Source of the DNA: an uncultured Oscillospiraceae bacterium
GTDB lineage: Bacteria; Bacillota; Clostridia; Oscillospirales; Acutalibacteraceae
Assembly (NCBI GenBank): GCA_900539165.1
Contig: UQAZ01000001.1
Span: 1-64,000 of the forward strand
DNA length: 64,000 nt
Direction of reading: 5' to 3'
This document shows, piece by piece, positions 57,569 through 64,000 of the stretch (its first letter is position 1; each line of letters starts with the position of its first letter). The position numbers were made by a program, and so were the translations under genes. Below the pieces are notes generated by a model. The model searched no databases, was not told the origin of the DNA, and worked only from the letters and a program-made list of their open reading frames with translations.

Positions 57569-58726
57569 ATGCAAACCTACCAACAAGTTGATAATTATAT
57601 GAAAAGGCTCGACCTTAAATATTTTAAGAATACTAAGGATTTTATAGCCGATTTGATGTATAAAACCGATAAAGAATATACCACCGAGCTTGCCACATTT
57701 CTCAATTCCCGTGCGCTCGGTCAAAATTCCGATAACGAGTCCTTTTATAGATTAAAGAATAAAACGCTTGCCGGTTCTCTTTGCGTTTCTGCTGCGTTTG
57801 ACAGCGGTGTTTTTCGCCATATCGGTAATATGCTTGTAGATAATTCCCACCTGCTCAAAGGTACCGTCCTTGACATCGGTTGCGACTGCGGAATAATCAC
57901 TTGCTTTATGGCTCTCGAAAATCCCGATTCAAAATTTATCGGAGTGGATATAAACGACCTCGCCGTAAAGAATGCAACCGAGCTTGCGCAAAGCCTCGGA
58001 CTTTCCAATGTCGAATTTGTCACCGCCGATGTCTATGATTTTACCTTGGAGCAAAAAGCAAATGCCGTCACCTCGTTCAGATGCCTGCTTGATGTTGCAC
58101 AAAAACAGACTAAAGGCGTCAGCGTTATCGGTGAAAGGGGAGCAAGAGAGTCTCTCTATGCTCAGGCATTTTCTCCGCTTGCTCAGGCGATTTGCAATAA
58201 TCTTGCCGATGACGGTGCGATTATTAGCGTTGAAAGATATACCGCCCTTTACGGCTGGCTTGGTTGGATGACTGCTCTTTGCGATAACGGTGTGGGTACG
58301 CTTTGCGATAAATGCGCTCTTATGACGGCTCAGGATATATCCAATACTATCGAATATTCTGTAACATTTGCACAAAAAGGCGCACCTTCCTCTGCACTCG
58401 ACGCATACGATTTCGTTATGTTCCCCAAATTTAAGTCGGGCGCAGGTGTAGACGCTGCTGGCGCAGAGTACGCACTATATAAGGATTCCGATGAAATTCA
58501 CTTTATAGATGTAAAAAAAGGCGATAAGCTTATTCATCAGTTTGCTACCGCCGTAAACCCTAAGGGTAAATATATGTTTTATGAGGCTGATTTGGATAAA
58601 AGAACAATAAAATATGTAAACGATAAAAAGCGTGAGCGTATGCAGTCGGATTTTGACGAAAAGCTTAGATTGTATAGCGCAGACGAGTTTGTTATAAGCG
58701 AATACACCGTCAATTCTTGTTGCTAA
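57569..58726 (+). CDS. Class I SAM-dependent methyltransferase, unknown substrate
   Basis: 385 residues. N-terminal unique region (~1-100), then Rossmann methyltransferase core with motif I VLDIGCDCGI (~112), and KFIGVDIND, FVTADVYDF. A C-terminal part (LDAYDFVMFPKFKSGAG, FIDVKKGDKL) is not typical of small methyltransferases and may be a substrate domain. It lies 45 nt after the mannosidase with AAGGAG upstream, likely a shared transcript. The target is not identified; small molecule or protein methylation both remain possible. Confidence 0.8.
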   Translation: MQTYQQVDNYMKRLDLKYFKNTKDFIADLMYKTDKEYTTELATFLNSRALGQNSDNESFYRLKNKTLAGSLCVSAAFDSGVFRHIGNMLVDNSHLLKGTVLDIGCDCGIITCFMALENPDSKFIGVDINDLAVKNATELAQSLGLSNVEFVTADVYDFTLEQKANAVTSFRCLLDVAQKQTKGVSVIGERGARESLYAQAFSPLAQAICNNLADDGAIISVERYTALYGWLGWMTALCDNGVGTLCDKCALMTAQDISNTIEYSVTFAQKGAPSSALDAYDFVMFPKFKSGAGVDAAGAEYALYKDSDEIHFIDVKKGDKLIHQFATAVNPKGKYMFYEADLDKRTIKYVNDKKRERMQSDFDEKLRLYSADEFVISEYTVNSCC

Positions 58727-58831
58727 TAAACAAAATATTAATCCGATTTTCTGTTTTTTGTGCATATTGCACAAACGCCGTTTTTGTAAAGTGTGGCAAA
58801 CGCCGAAATTGAATTTTTTGTGAATATTCTA

Positions 58832-58860
58832 TTGAAAAATTGTTTCTTTTGTATTAATAT
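58832..58860 (+). promoter_or_regulatory. Promoter of the Tad pilus locus
   Basis: -35 TTGAAA (58832-58837), a 17-bp spacer and -10 TAATAT (58855-58860). Confidence 0.6.
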
Positions 58861-58899
58861 GTAAACAAGAGATACAGATAATAACCGGCAGGAGAATAA

Positions 58900-59589
58900 A
58901 TGTTTACAGACTCAATTTTAGTAAAGACTTTGATTGGAATTGCTTACGGCGTGTTTCTCGGAATAATTACAATCCCTCTTTCTAAGAAATTGATTTTGAA
59001 CAGAGTAGAGGACCCTGTAAAGACCGCACCTCTTAATAAAACAGCGTTCAGGCTTATGTCCGTCGTTGTGGGTGTTGTCGCTTCCGTGGCTGTGGCACTT
59101 ACCGCTGAGGATACCGCTTCTTTTATCAGAAATTTGCTTATCCTCGTCCCTGTATCATCTATCGCAGTTGTCGATTCGTTGATTCGTAAGATTCCTAATT
59201 CGCTTCTCGTTGTGATGATAGTTATTCAGGTTCCGTATATTACATATACTTGCATTGCTCAGGAATCGCCCGAAACGCTTTTCACGGCTTTCCTCGGCTT
59301 CATAATCGGCTTTGCCTCGTGCGCTGTCCCAAGTAAGAAATTACCTATCGGCAGCGGAGATACTAAGTATTGCGCCATTATCGGCGGTACGATTTATCTC
59401 ACCTTGTTTATGCAGTCGGTTATATTAATGGGACTTATCGGTTTAATCCTTCTTGCTTATCTTAAAATCAGCAAGAAGGGCGGAGTCAAAACTATGATTC
59501 CTATGGGACCGTTAATCTCGCTCAGCTCAGTAATTTCATTATGCTTTCCGTTGCTTCCAAAGTTTATCGGAGAGCTGGGAATTAAATAA
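58900..59589 (+). CDS. Prepilin peptidase (A24 family, CpaA/TadV-like)
   Basis: 229 residues, about six to seven membrane helices. The two catalytic aspartates are in VVDSLIRKIPN (~89-99) and GSGDTKY (G-x-G-D, ~151-157). No N-terminal methyltransferase domain, as in the short CpaA/TadV enzymes that cleave Flp-type prepilins. It heads the Tad locus, 38 nt before the pilin gene. GGCAGGAG Shine-Dalgarno. Confidence 0.9.
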   Translation: MFTDSILVKTLIGIAYGVFLGIITIPLSKKLILNRVEDPVKTAPLNKTAFRLMSVVVGVVASVAVALTAEDTASFIRNLLILVPVSSIAVVDSLIRKIPNSLLVVMIVIQVPYITYTCIAQESPETLFTAFLGFIIGFASCAVPSKKLPIGSGDTKYCAIIGGTIYLTLFMQSVILMGLIGLILLAYLKISKKGGVKTMIPMGPLISLSSVISLCFPLLPKFIGELGIK

Positions 59590-59627
59590 ATCATAATAAA
59601 AATTTTTAATAAAAGGAGTAAATCATT

Positions 59628-59804
59628 ATGATGAAATTTATCAAAGACGAAAACGGACAGGGCATGCTTGAGTATGTTCTCATCATTGCTCTTGTAGTGA
59701 TCGCTGTAGTAGCTATTGTTCTCGGTGTTAGAAACTACTTAGGTAGACAAGATCTTGAGAATAAGTTGAACAACCTTGATTCAACTGCACCAGCTGGCGC
59801 TTAA
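59628..59804 (+). CDS. Flp-type pilin
   Basis: 58 residues, ATG at 59628 (AAAAGGAG upstream). A class III signal: short basic leader MMKFIKDENG, then cleavage after Gly10 so that Glu is at +5 (QGMLEYV), followed by a hydrophobic helix (LIIALVVIAVVAIVLGV) and a short hydrophilic tail. This is the plan of Flp/Fap pilins that polymerise into the Tad pilus, processed by the preceding peptidase. A strong hairpin after the gene may set high pilin expression. Confidence 0.93.
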   Translation: MMKFIKDENGQGMLEYVLIIALVVIAVVAIVLGVRNYLGRQDLENKLNNLDSTAPAGA

Positions 59805-59836
59805 TCGTTTATCGTAACAATTTAATCTAAAAGGTT

Positions 59837-59878
59837 TGGGGCAGGGCTTACACGCCCTGCCCCAAAAATCTTTTTTGG
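59837..59878 (+). terminator. Strong hairpin/terminator after the Flp pilin gene
   Basis: TGGGGCAGGGC pairs perfectly with GCCCTGCCCCA around TTACAC (59837-59864), followed by AAAATCTTTTTT. The T-run is offset from the stem, so it may be partial, letting some transcription through to the downstream genes and stabilising the pilin mRNA. Confidence 0.75.
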
Positions 59879-59955
59879 GAGCAAGCGCCCAACGGCGGTC
59901 CGTCCTTTAATGCAACGGAGCCATTGGGGTTACGGGGCTTAGCTCCAAAATCTAT
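59878..59955. repeat. Structured GC-rich intergenic element between pilin and TadE genes
   Basis: GGGAGC-AAGCGCCC at the left and GGGGCTTA-GCTCC at the right can fold into one extended hairpin (~60-75 nt) with an internal CGGCGG...CCGTCC region. It contains no reading frame and looks like the noncoding repeats that recur in related genomes, though I cannot check copy number. Confidence 0.5.
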
Positions 59956-59973
59956 TTTAAGAGGTGAAAGCCT

Positions 59974-60567
59974 TTGATGAATTTTATTTATCGACAAAAA
60001 AATAAAGAAAAGGACGAGAGTGGACAATCTGCTATTGAATTTGCTTTAATTCTTCCCATTTTTCTTCTCATTTTAGCTATGATTCTTGATTATGGCTGGC
60101 TTTTTTATGTCAAAATGGGAACGGAAAATGCTGCCAGAAATGCCGCCCGTGTTGCCTGTGTAGAATATACCAAGGTTTCTCAAAACACTTTGGCAAGATT
60201 GCCCGATGTTGACATCAGCACCGATTACCAAAAGGAGTATACCCTCGACCAAATCGGCGCCGTTGACCAAAACGAGAACGCCGTTTTAACCGACGAGGAA
60301 ACTAATATTCTCACCGAGGTAAAGAATACTCTGCCCCCGTCCGTAACGGATGTAAAGGTCTATATCAGATATTCATACGATGAGACATTTCTTAAATCTA
60401 ATGCAACCACCTATGATGTAAAAAACAGGTCTAACGGGGATGTTATCGTTACCGTTACCGGTATTCATCATGCTTTGACTCCGCTTGTAAATTGGGAGGC
60501 AAAGTCCAATCGTATGAAGGTTGGAATAAAATGTCAGTCTGTCTACAAGGTCGAAAAGATTGCGTAG
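59974..60567 (+). CDS. TadE-like pseudopilin/assembly protein
   Basis: 197 residues from TTG 59974 (GAGGTG 7 nt upstream); the ATG three bases later is an equally good start. The N-terminal ESGQSAIEFALILPIFLLILAMILDYGW is a TadE-type class III segment, with Glu at the right place for the peptidase, followed by a mainly beta extracellular domain. TadE/F proteins are minor pseudopilins of the Tad machine. No terminator separates it from the next genes. Confidence 0.86.
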   Translation: MMNFIYRQKNKEKDESGQSAIEFALILPIFLLILAMILDYGWLFYVKMGTENAARNAARVACVEYTKVSQNTLARLPDVDISTDYQKEYTLDQIGAVDQNENAVLTDEETNILTEVKNTLPPSVTDVKVYIRYSYDETFLKSNATTYDVKNRSNGDVIVTVTGIHHALTPLVNWEAKSNRMKVGIKCQSVYKVEKIA

Positions 60568-60593
60568 CACATATTAATTATAATTAACAGTTT

Positions 60594-60618
60594 AAGCAAG
60601 TTTAGATATAACTTGCTT
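60594..60618. repeat. Hairpin in the 5' leader of cpaB
   Basis: AAGCAAGTT (60594-60602) pairs with AACTTGCTT (60610-60618) in the gap between tadE and cpaB, without a T-run. It may adjust message stability. Confidence 0.5.
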
Positions 60619-60660
60619 ATCAGCTTAATAAAAGTTTTGTCAAGACAAAGGAGAAAATTT

Positions 60661-61329
60661 ATGAAAAAGGTTTACTTAATCGCTGTTGTATTTGCTCTCG
60701 TAGCGGGCTTTGCAACATACTTTTTTGCAACCGAAATTACAAAGAAAACCACAATCAAGGACGCCGATATGGTTTCCGTTTATGTACCGAGTGAGGACAT
60801 TCCCGCAAATTCAAAAATCACACCTGAAATGCTCCAGGGTGACGCACCTAAGTTTGTGGTTAAGGAAGTCGTGGCTGCCGATGCAACACCGGATGCAGTT
60901 AAGGACATCAAGGACTTAGCTAACAAGGTAACCATTGACCCGCTTTACAAGGGCGAAACAGTAAACTCAAAGCGTTTGCAGGATATTGACGGCGCAAATG
61001 TTGCACTTTCGCTCAAGCTCCCTATCGGCAAGGTTGCATATTCCTTTGCTGCCGGTAGCGTAACGAGCGTTGACGGATATATTCGTGAGGGGGATACCGT
61101 TGATGTTCTTGTTTACAACGCAGACAGAAAAGAGTCACAGGTTAAGTATTCCGACCTTAAAATTCTCAGAGTTTCTACAAGCTCTGCCAATAAATCGGCA
61201 TCGGCTAACGGCTCAAGCATTACAGAGTACAGCACTCTTACCGTTGAGGTAACAGAGAAAGAGGCTCTCGACCTTTACGATATTGAAAACCAGCATACAT
61301 ATAAGCTTGTTTTGAACCACAGAGAGTAA
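60661..61329 (+). CDS. cpaB: CpaB/RcpC-like Flp pilus assembly protein
   Basis: 222 residues from the ATG at 60661 (AAGGAG upstream); an earlier in-frame start at 60613 has no Shine-Dalgarno. N-terminal hydrophobic anchor (VYLIAVVFALVAGFATYFFA), then a SAF domain (VYVPSEDIPANSKITPEML) and the RcpC-type C-terminal beta domain ending in GDTVDVLVYN and VSTSS. It belongs to the periplasmic/wall-side part of the Tad secretion channel. Confidence 0.9.
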   Translation: MKKVYLIAVVFALVAGFATYFFATEITKKTTIKDADMVSVYVPSEDIPANSKITPEMLQGDAPKFVVKEVVAADATPDAVKDIKDLANKVTIDPLYKGETVNSKRLQDIDGANVALSLKLPIGKVAYSFAAGSVTSVDGYIREGDTVDVLVYNADRKESQVKYSDLKILRVSTSSANKSASANGSSITEYSTLTVEVTEKEALDLYDIENQHTYKLVLNHRE

Positions 61330-61355
61330 TCACAAAAATTGGAGAAATAAATATT

Positions 61356-62558
61356 ATGGCAGATAGTAGAATTAATGTTGTTGTTTGCTCCGAGCAAACC
61401 GAATACAAAGTAAACATCAAAAACAAGCTTGATGAAGCACAATTTGACATTATCGGTTACAGCGAATTTGGAGCAGAGGCAAAAAGAAGAATACAGGGCT
61501 TCGTTCCCGATGTAACAATCTTTGCTCTTGACAGTGCAGATATAGACGATACCTTCCTTGCTTTTATCGAGGATTTGGATTTAAGCTCGATAGGATGCTC
61601 AACGGTTATTATGACAGACGAAGTAACCGTAAATCTTGTAAACAGCGCTGCTCAGTACGGTGTTCGTCAGGTATTTGACAGCGAAATCACACCAAAAAAG
61701 CTTTGCGAAAATATTTCCAAGGTTGTAGGCAACGAAAGAAAATTCAGCCAAAAGATAAATGTCGAGCGTAAAACAAGGTCGCATGTTTACGGCTTCTTCA
61801 GCGGTAAGGGCGGAGTAGGCAAAACCACAATCTCCACAAACCTTGCTGTTAATCTTGCAAGCCGTGGCAAGAAAACGCTTCTTGTAGACCTTGATTTACA
61901 GTTTGGCGACGCCGATATGGCGCTCGACCTTAATCCTGCCGAAACTATTGTAGATGTTGTAAGAGATGCAAACGGCATTAATATCGACACCCTTACAAGA
62001 AGCTCGGTTACTCATTCATCCGGACTTTCCGTTCTTTCTTCTCCGTCTTCTCCGGAGCTTGCCGAGTATGTTCAGTCTGAGCATGTAAAGGAGCTTGTGG
62101 ATGTAGCAAGAAATTATTACGAGTACATAATTCTCGACTGTGGCTGTAACCTTACTGACCCTGTTATTACAGCCCTTGAGCAGAGCGACACTATTTTTAT
62201 GGTAAATGATGTAAATATCCTTTCCCTAAAGCGTGCAAAGCTTTGCCAAAATGTGCTTAATCAAATCAATCAGGGCGATAAAATTAGGCTCATCATTAAT
62301 AAGAATGTAAAGAAAAACAATGTAAAAATCAGCGACTATGAGAACATTCTCAAAATGGACGCTTACGCTGTATTTTCAAGTGACTTAAAGACCATTAACG
62401 ACTCTCTTAACAGCGGTCAGCCTGCCGTTTCATTTAAGCCGAGAGCCGCATTTTGCAAGGAGCTTGACGCCTTTGCCGATAAGCTTATTCTTGAACGAGA
62501 GGGCAAGGAAGGGCTTAAATCAAAGCCAAAGGAAAAGAAAGGCTTTTTCAGAAAATAA
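61356..62558 (+). CDS. TadZ/CpaE-like ATPase
   Basis: 400 residues. N-terminal receiver-like domain (~1-120, INVVVCSEQTEYKVN), then a MinD/ParA ATPase with the deviant Walker A SGKGGVGKTT (~149-158), LVDLDLQFGD and DCGCN switch regions. TadZ localises the Tad machine to the pole or membrane site. It ends in a basic tail (KSKPKEKKGF). Between cpaB and tadA, the standard locus order. Confidence 0.92.
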   Translation: MADSRINVVVCSEQTEYKVNIKNKLDEAQFDIIGYSEFGAEAKRRIQGFVPDVTIFALDSADIDDTFLAFIEDLDLSSIGCSTVIMTDEVTVNLVNSAAQYGVRQVFDSEITPKKLCENISKVVGNERKFSQKINVERKTRSHVYGFFSGKGGVGKTTISTNLAVNLASRGKKTLLVDLDLQFGDADMALDLNPAETIVDVVRDANGINIDTLTRSSVTHSSGLSVLSSPSSPELAEYVQSEHVKELVDVARNYYEYIILDCGCNLTDPVITALEQSDTIFMVNDVNILSLKRAKLCQNVLNQINQGDKIRLIINKNVKKNNVKISDYENILKMDAYAVFSSDLKTINDSLNSGQPAVSFKPRAAFCKELDAFADKLILEREGKEGLKSKPKEKKGFFRK

Positions 62559-62589
62559 TTATTAATTAATCACTAAGGAAGAAAAATTA

Positions 62590-63957
62590 ATGGGATTGCT
62601 TGACAGATACGGCAGTACATCAATCTTGCCGGAGGAAAGTCCAAATAATACAGAAACTTCGTCTGCCGCTATTACGGAGACGAATGATAAATTAAAGCCT
62701 GCACTCGAGGATAAGTACGAGGATGTTAAAAACCGCATTCACGCCCTTATCATCGAGCAACAGCTGGGTGCTGAAAACGCAGATATTTCCGACGATGGAA
62801 TGAAAAAACTCATCGGCGAATATGTCGAAAGAAGCGATTTCGGTATCCCTCGTGTAGACCGTGAAATGGTAAAAAAAGAGCTGTTCGACGATATTATGGG
62901 CTACGGTCCTATCCAGCCCCTTATCGACAGCGACGCTTACTCCGAGATTATGGTAAACGGTTGCGACCATGTTTATGTAGAGTCCAAGGGTAAGCTTGTC
63001 CTTACGGATATTAAGTTTAAGGACAATGAGCATCTTATGCAGATTATCGACCGTATCGTATCAAAGGTCGGTCGTCATGTCGACGAATCAAGTCCGATGT
63101 GTGACGCCCGTTTGCTTGACGGCTCCCGTGTAAATGTTATCATTCCGCCGCTTTCGCTTGTAGGCCCTATTCTTACTATTCGTAAATTCGGTAAGACGCC
63201 TATCACAGCGGACAATCTTGTTGCTTGGGGTTCTGTTTCCCGCAATATGCTCGAATTTCTTGAGGCTGCCGTAAGAGGTAAGCTTAACATTATCGTATCG
63301 GGCGGTACAGGCTCAGGTAAGACAACATTGCTTAATGTTTTGTCATCATATATTCCGTCAGATGAAAGAATTATCACTATCGAGGACTCAGCCGAGGTAC
63401 AGCTTCATCAGGAGCATGTTCTCACCCTTGAAAGCCGTCCTGCAAATATGGAGGGCAAGGGCAGAATCAGTATTCGTGACCTGGTTGTAAACGCACTTCG
63501 TATGAGACCCGACAGAATTATCGTAGGTGAGGTTCGTAGTGAGGAAACCTTGGATATGCTTCAGGCTATGAACACAGGTCACGACGGCTCACTTACCACC
63601 ATCCACGCTAACTCACCCCGTGACTCAATCTCCCGTATCGAAACTATGGTTATGATGTCCGGCTCAGAGCTTCCGTCAAAGGCTATCAGAGACCAGGTCG
63701 CTTCGGCTATTAACCTTATCGTTCAGCAGGCTCGTTTGAGAGACGGTTCCAGAAAAGTAACCTCTGTTTCCGAAATTGTCGGTATGGAGGGCGATGTAAT
63801 CAGAATGCAGGACATTTTCACCTATGAAACCGACGGTGAAATGGACTCAAACGGTAAATTTAAGGGCGAATTTAAGGCTACGGGCATTGTGCCTAAATGT
63901 ATCGAGAAAATTCGTGAAAATGGAGTAGTTGTATCTAATGAATGGTTTAATGATTAG
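62590..63957 (+). CDS. tadA: TadA/CpaF secretion ATPase
   Basis: 455 residues. VirB11/GspE-type ATPase: N-terminal region (~1-80), the CpaF N-domain (FGIPRVDREMVKKELFDDIMGYGPIQPL), Walker A GGTGSGKTT (~238-246), Asp-box and Walker B RPDRIIVGEVR, and the His box TGHDGSLTTIHAN. It powers extension of Flp pili. Its 3' end overlaps the tadB start. Confidence 0.94.
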   Translation: MGLLDRYGSTSILPEESPNNTETSSAAITETNDKLKPALEDKYEDVKNRIHALIIEQQLGAENADISDDGMKKLIGEYVERSDFGIPRVDREMVKKELFDDIMGYGPIQPLIDSDAYSEIMVNGCDHVYVESKGKLVLTDIKFKDNEHLMQIIDRIVSKVGRHVDESSPMCDARLLDGSRVNVIIPPLSLVGPILTIRKFGKTPITADNLVAWGSVSRNMLEFLEAAVRGKLNIIVSGGTGSGKTTLLNVLSSYIPSDERIITIEDSAEVQLHQEHVLTLESRPANMEGKGRISIRDLVVNALRMRPDRIIVGEVRSEETLDMLQAMNTGHDGSLTTIHANSPRDSISRIETMVMMSGSELPSKAIRDQVASAINLIVQQARLRDGSRKVTSVSEIVGMEGDVIRMQDIFTYETDGEMDSNGKFKGEFKATGIVPKCIEKIRENGVVVSNEWFND

Positions 63958-64000
63958 TGCTATCGTTATAGCAGTTGCCTTTGCGGCATTCGCTTTTGTT
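63938..64000 (+). CDS. TadB-like pilus assembly membrane protein (start only)
   Basis: An ATG at 63938 overlaps the tadA stop by 20 nt and opens MNGLMISAIVIAVAFAAFAFV, one hydrophobic helix, to the window end (21 residues). The order tadA-tadB-tadC in Tad loci supports TadB. The gene continues outside the window, so only the first helix is seen. No clear Shine-Dalgarno is needed with the overlap; an alternative ATG 12 nt later is possible. Confidence 0.7.
   Translation, partial: MNGLMISAIVIAVAFAAFAFV

Noticed and set aside
1..64000. tRNA, rRNA, CRISPR array, integrase/transposase or prophage
   Set aside because: I looked for clover-leaf intergenic regions, regularly spaced direct repeats and mobile-element genes and found none; the longest gap without a full-size gene (22241-22704) holds only the RHH gene and SLOG stub.

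Overview
The window reads as chromosomal DNA of an anaerobic, low-GC, Gram-positive spore-former of the class Clostridia, most likely a gut member of the Oscillospirales (Ruminococcaceae-like). The evidence is a tricistronic GerA-type germinant receptor, a flavodiiron protein, a perfect CIRCE operator, the ylxM-ffh-rpsP-khpA-rimM-trmD block, the c-di-AMP receptor darA beside holB and ricT, a Tad/Flp pilus locus, and a palindromic intergenic repeat of a type I associate with this group. Almost every promoter is a canonical sigma-A type (TTGACA-like, 17 bp, TATAAT), and many genes use TTG or GTG starts behind a GGAGG Shine-Dalgarno. I see no tRNA, rRNA, CRISPR array, transposase or prophage.

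Layout. 1-3.1 kb: end of an iron-dependent alcohol dehydrogenase, a lipoprotein with short acidic Gly repeats, and htpG behind CIRCE. 3.1-6.4 kb (minus): a unit oadB, oadG-like, ilvA, ridA whose leader matches the yybP-ykoY (Mn2+) riboswitch plus terminator. 6.4-9.9 kb: yifB/comM and a phosphohexomutase, divergent promoters sharing one -35 box, then a 31-residue membrane miniprotein. 10-15 kb: an unusual operon of two tandem SCP2-like proteins flanking a class III aminotransferase and a split transketolase. 15-25 kb: a flavodiiron protein, a third SCP2-like protein, dinB with an SOS-like site, an aminotransferase/TIM-barrel/exporter operon, nrdR, a degenerate patch (ribbon-helix-helix gene and SLOG remnant), a metallophosphatase and hisC.

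25-34 kb: SRP/ribosome-maturation block interrupted by an inverted acyltransferase, then ptsH, the rsmD-coaD-coiled-coil operon and uvrC. 34-43.4 kb: GH110-like beta-helix protein, CoA-transferase, an orphan E2-type acyltransferase, a repeat element flanked by two copies of a terminator, a DUF421/DUF4363 pair, gerABC and a SpoIID-like fragment. 43.4-50.6 kb: citrate synthase, two membrane proteins, darA-holB-ricT, ferredoxin and an O-antigen-ligase-like protein. 50.8-58.7 kb: two membrane-anchored parvulin foldases, a coiled-coil miniprotein, a cytoplasmic beta-mannosidase and a methyltransferase. 58.8-64 kb: Tad pilus locus (prepilin peptidase, Flp pilin, TadE, CpaB, TadZ, TadA, start of TadB), running off the window.

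The best candidate for an undescribed system is the SCP2/aminotransferase/transketolase operon (10089-14947), suggesting a PLP- plus TPP-dependent route handled by hydrophobic-ligand carriers. The second is the Mn2+-type riboswitch in front of a Na+-pump decarboxylase beta subunit and the threonine deamination genes. Both are inferences from family membership and gene order.
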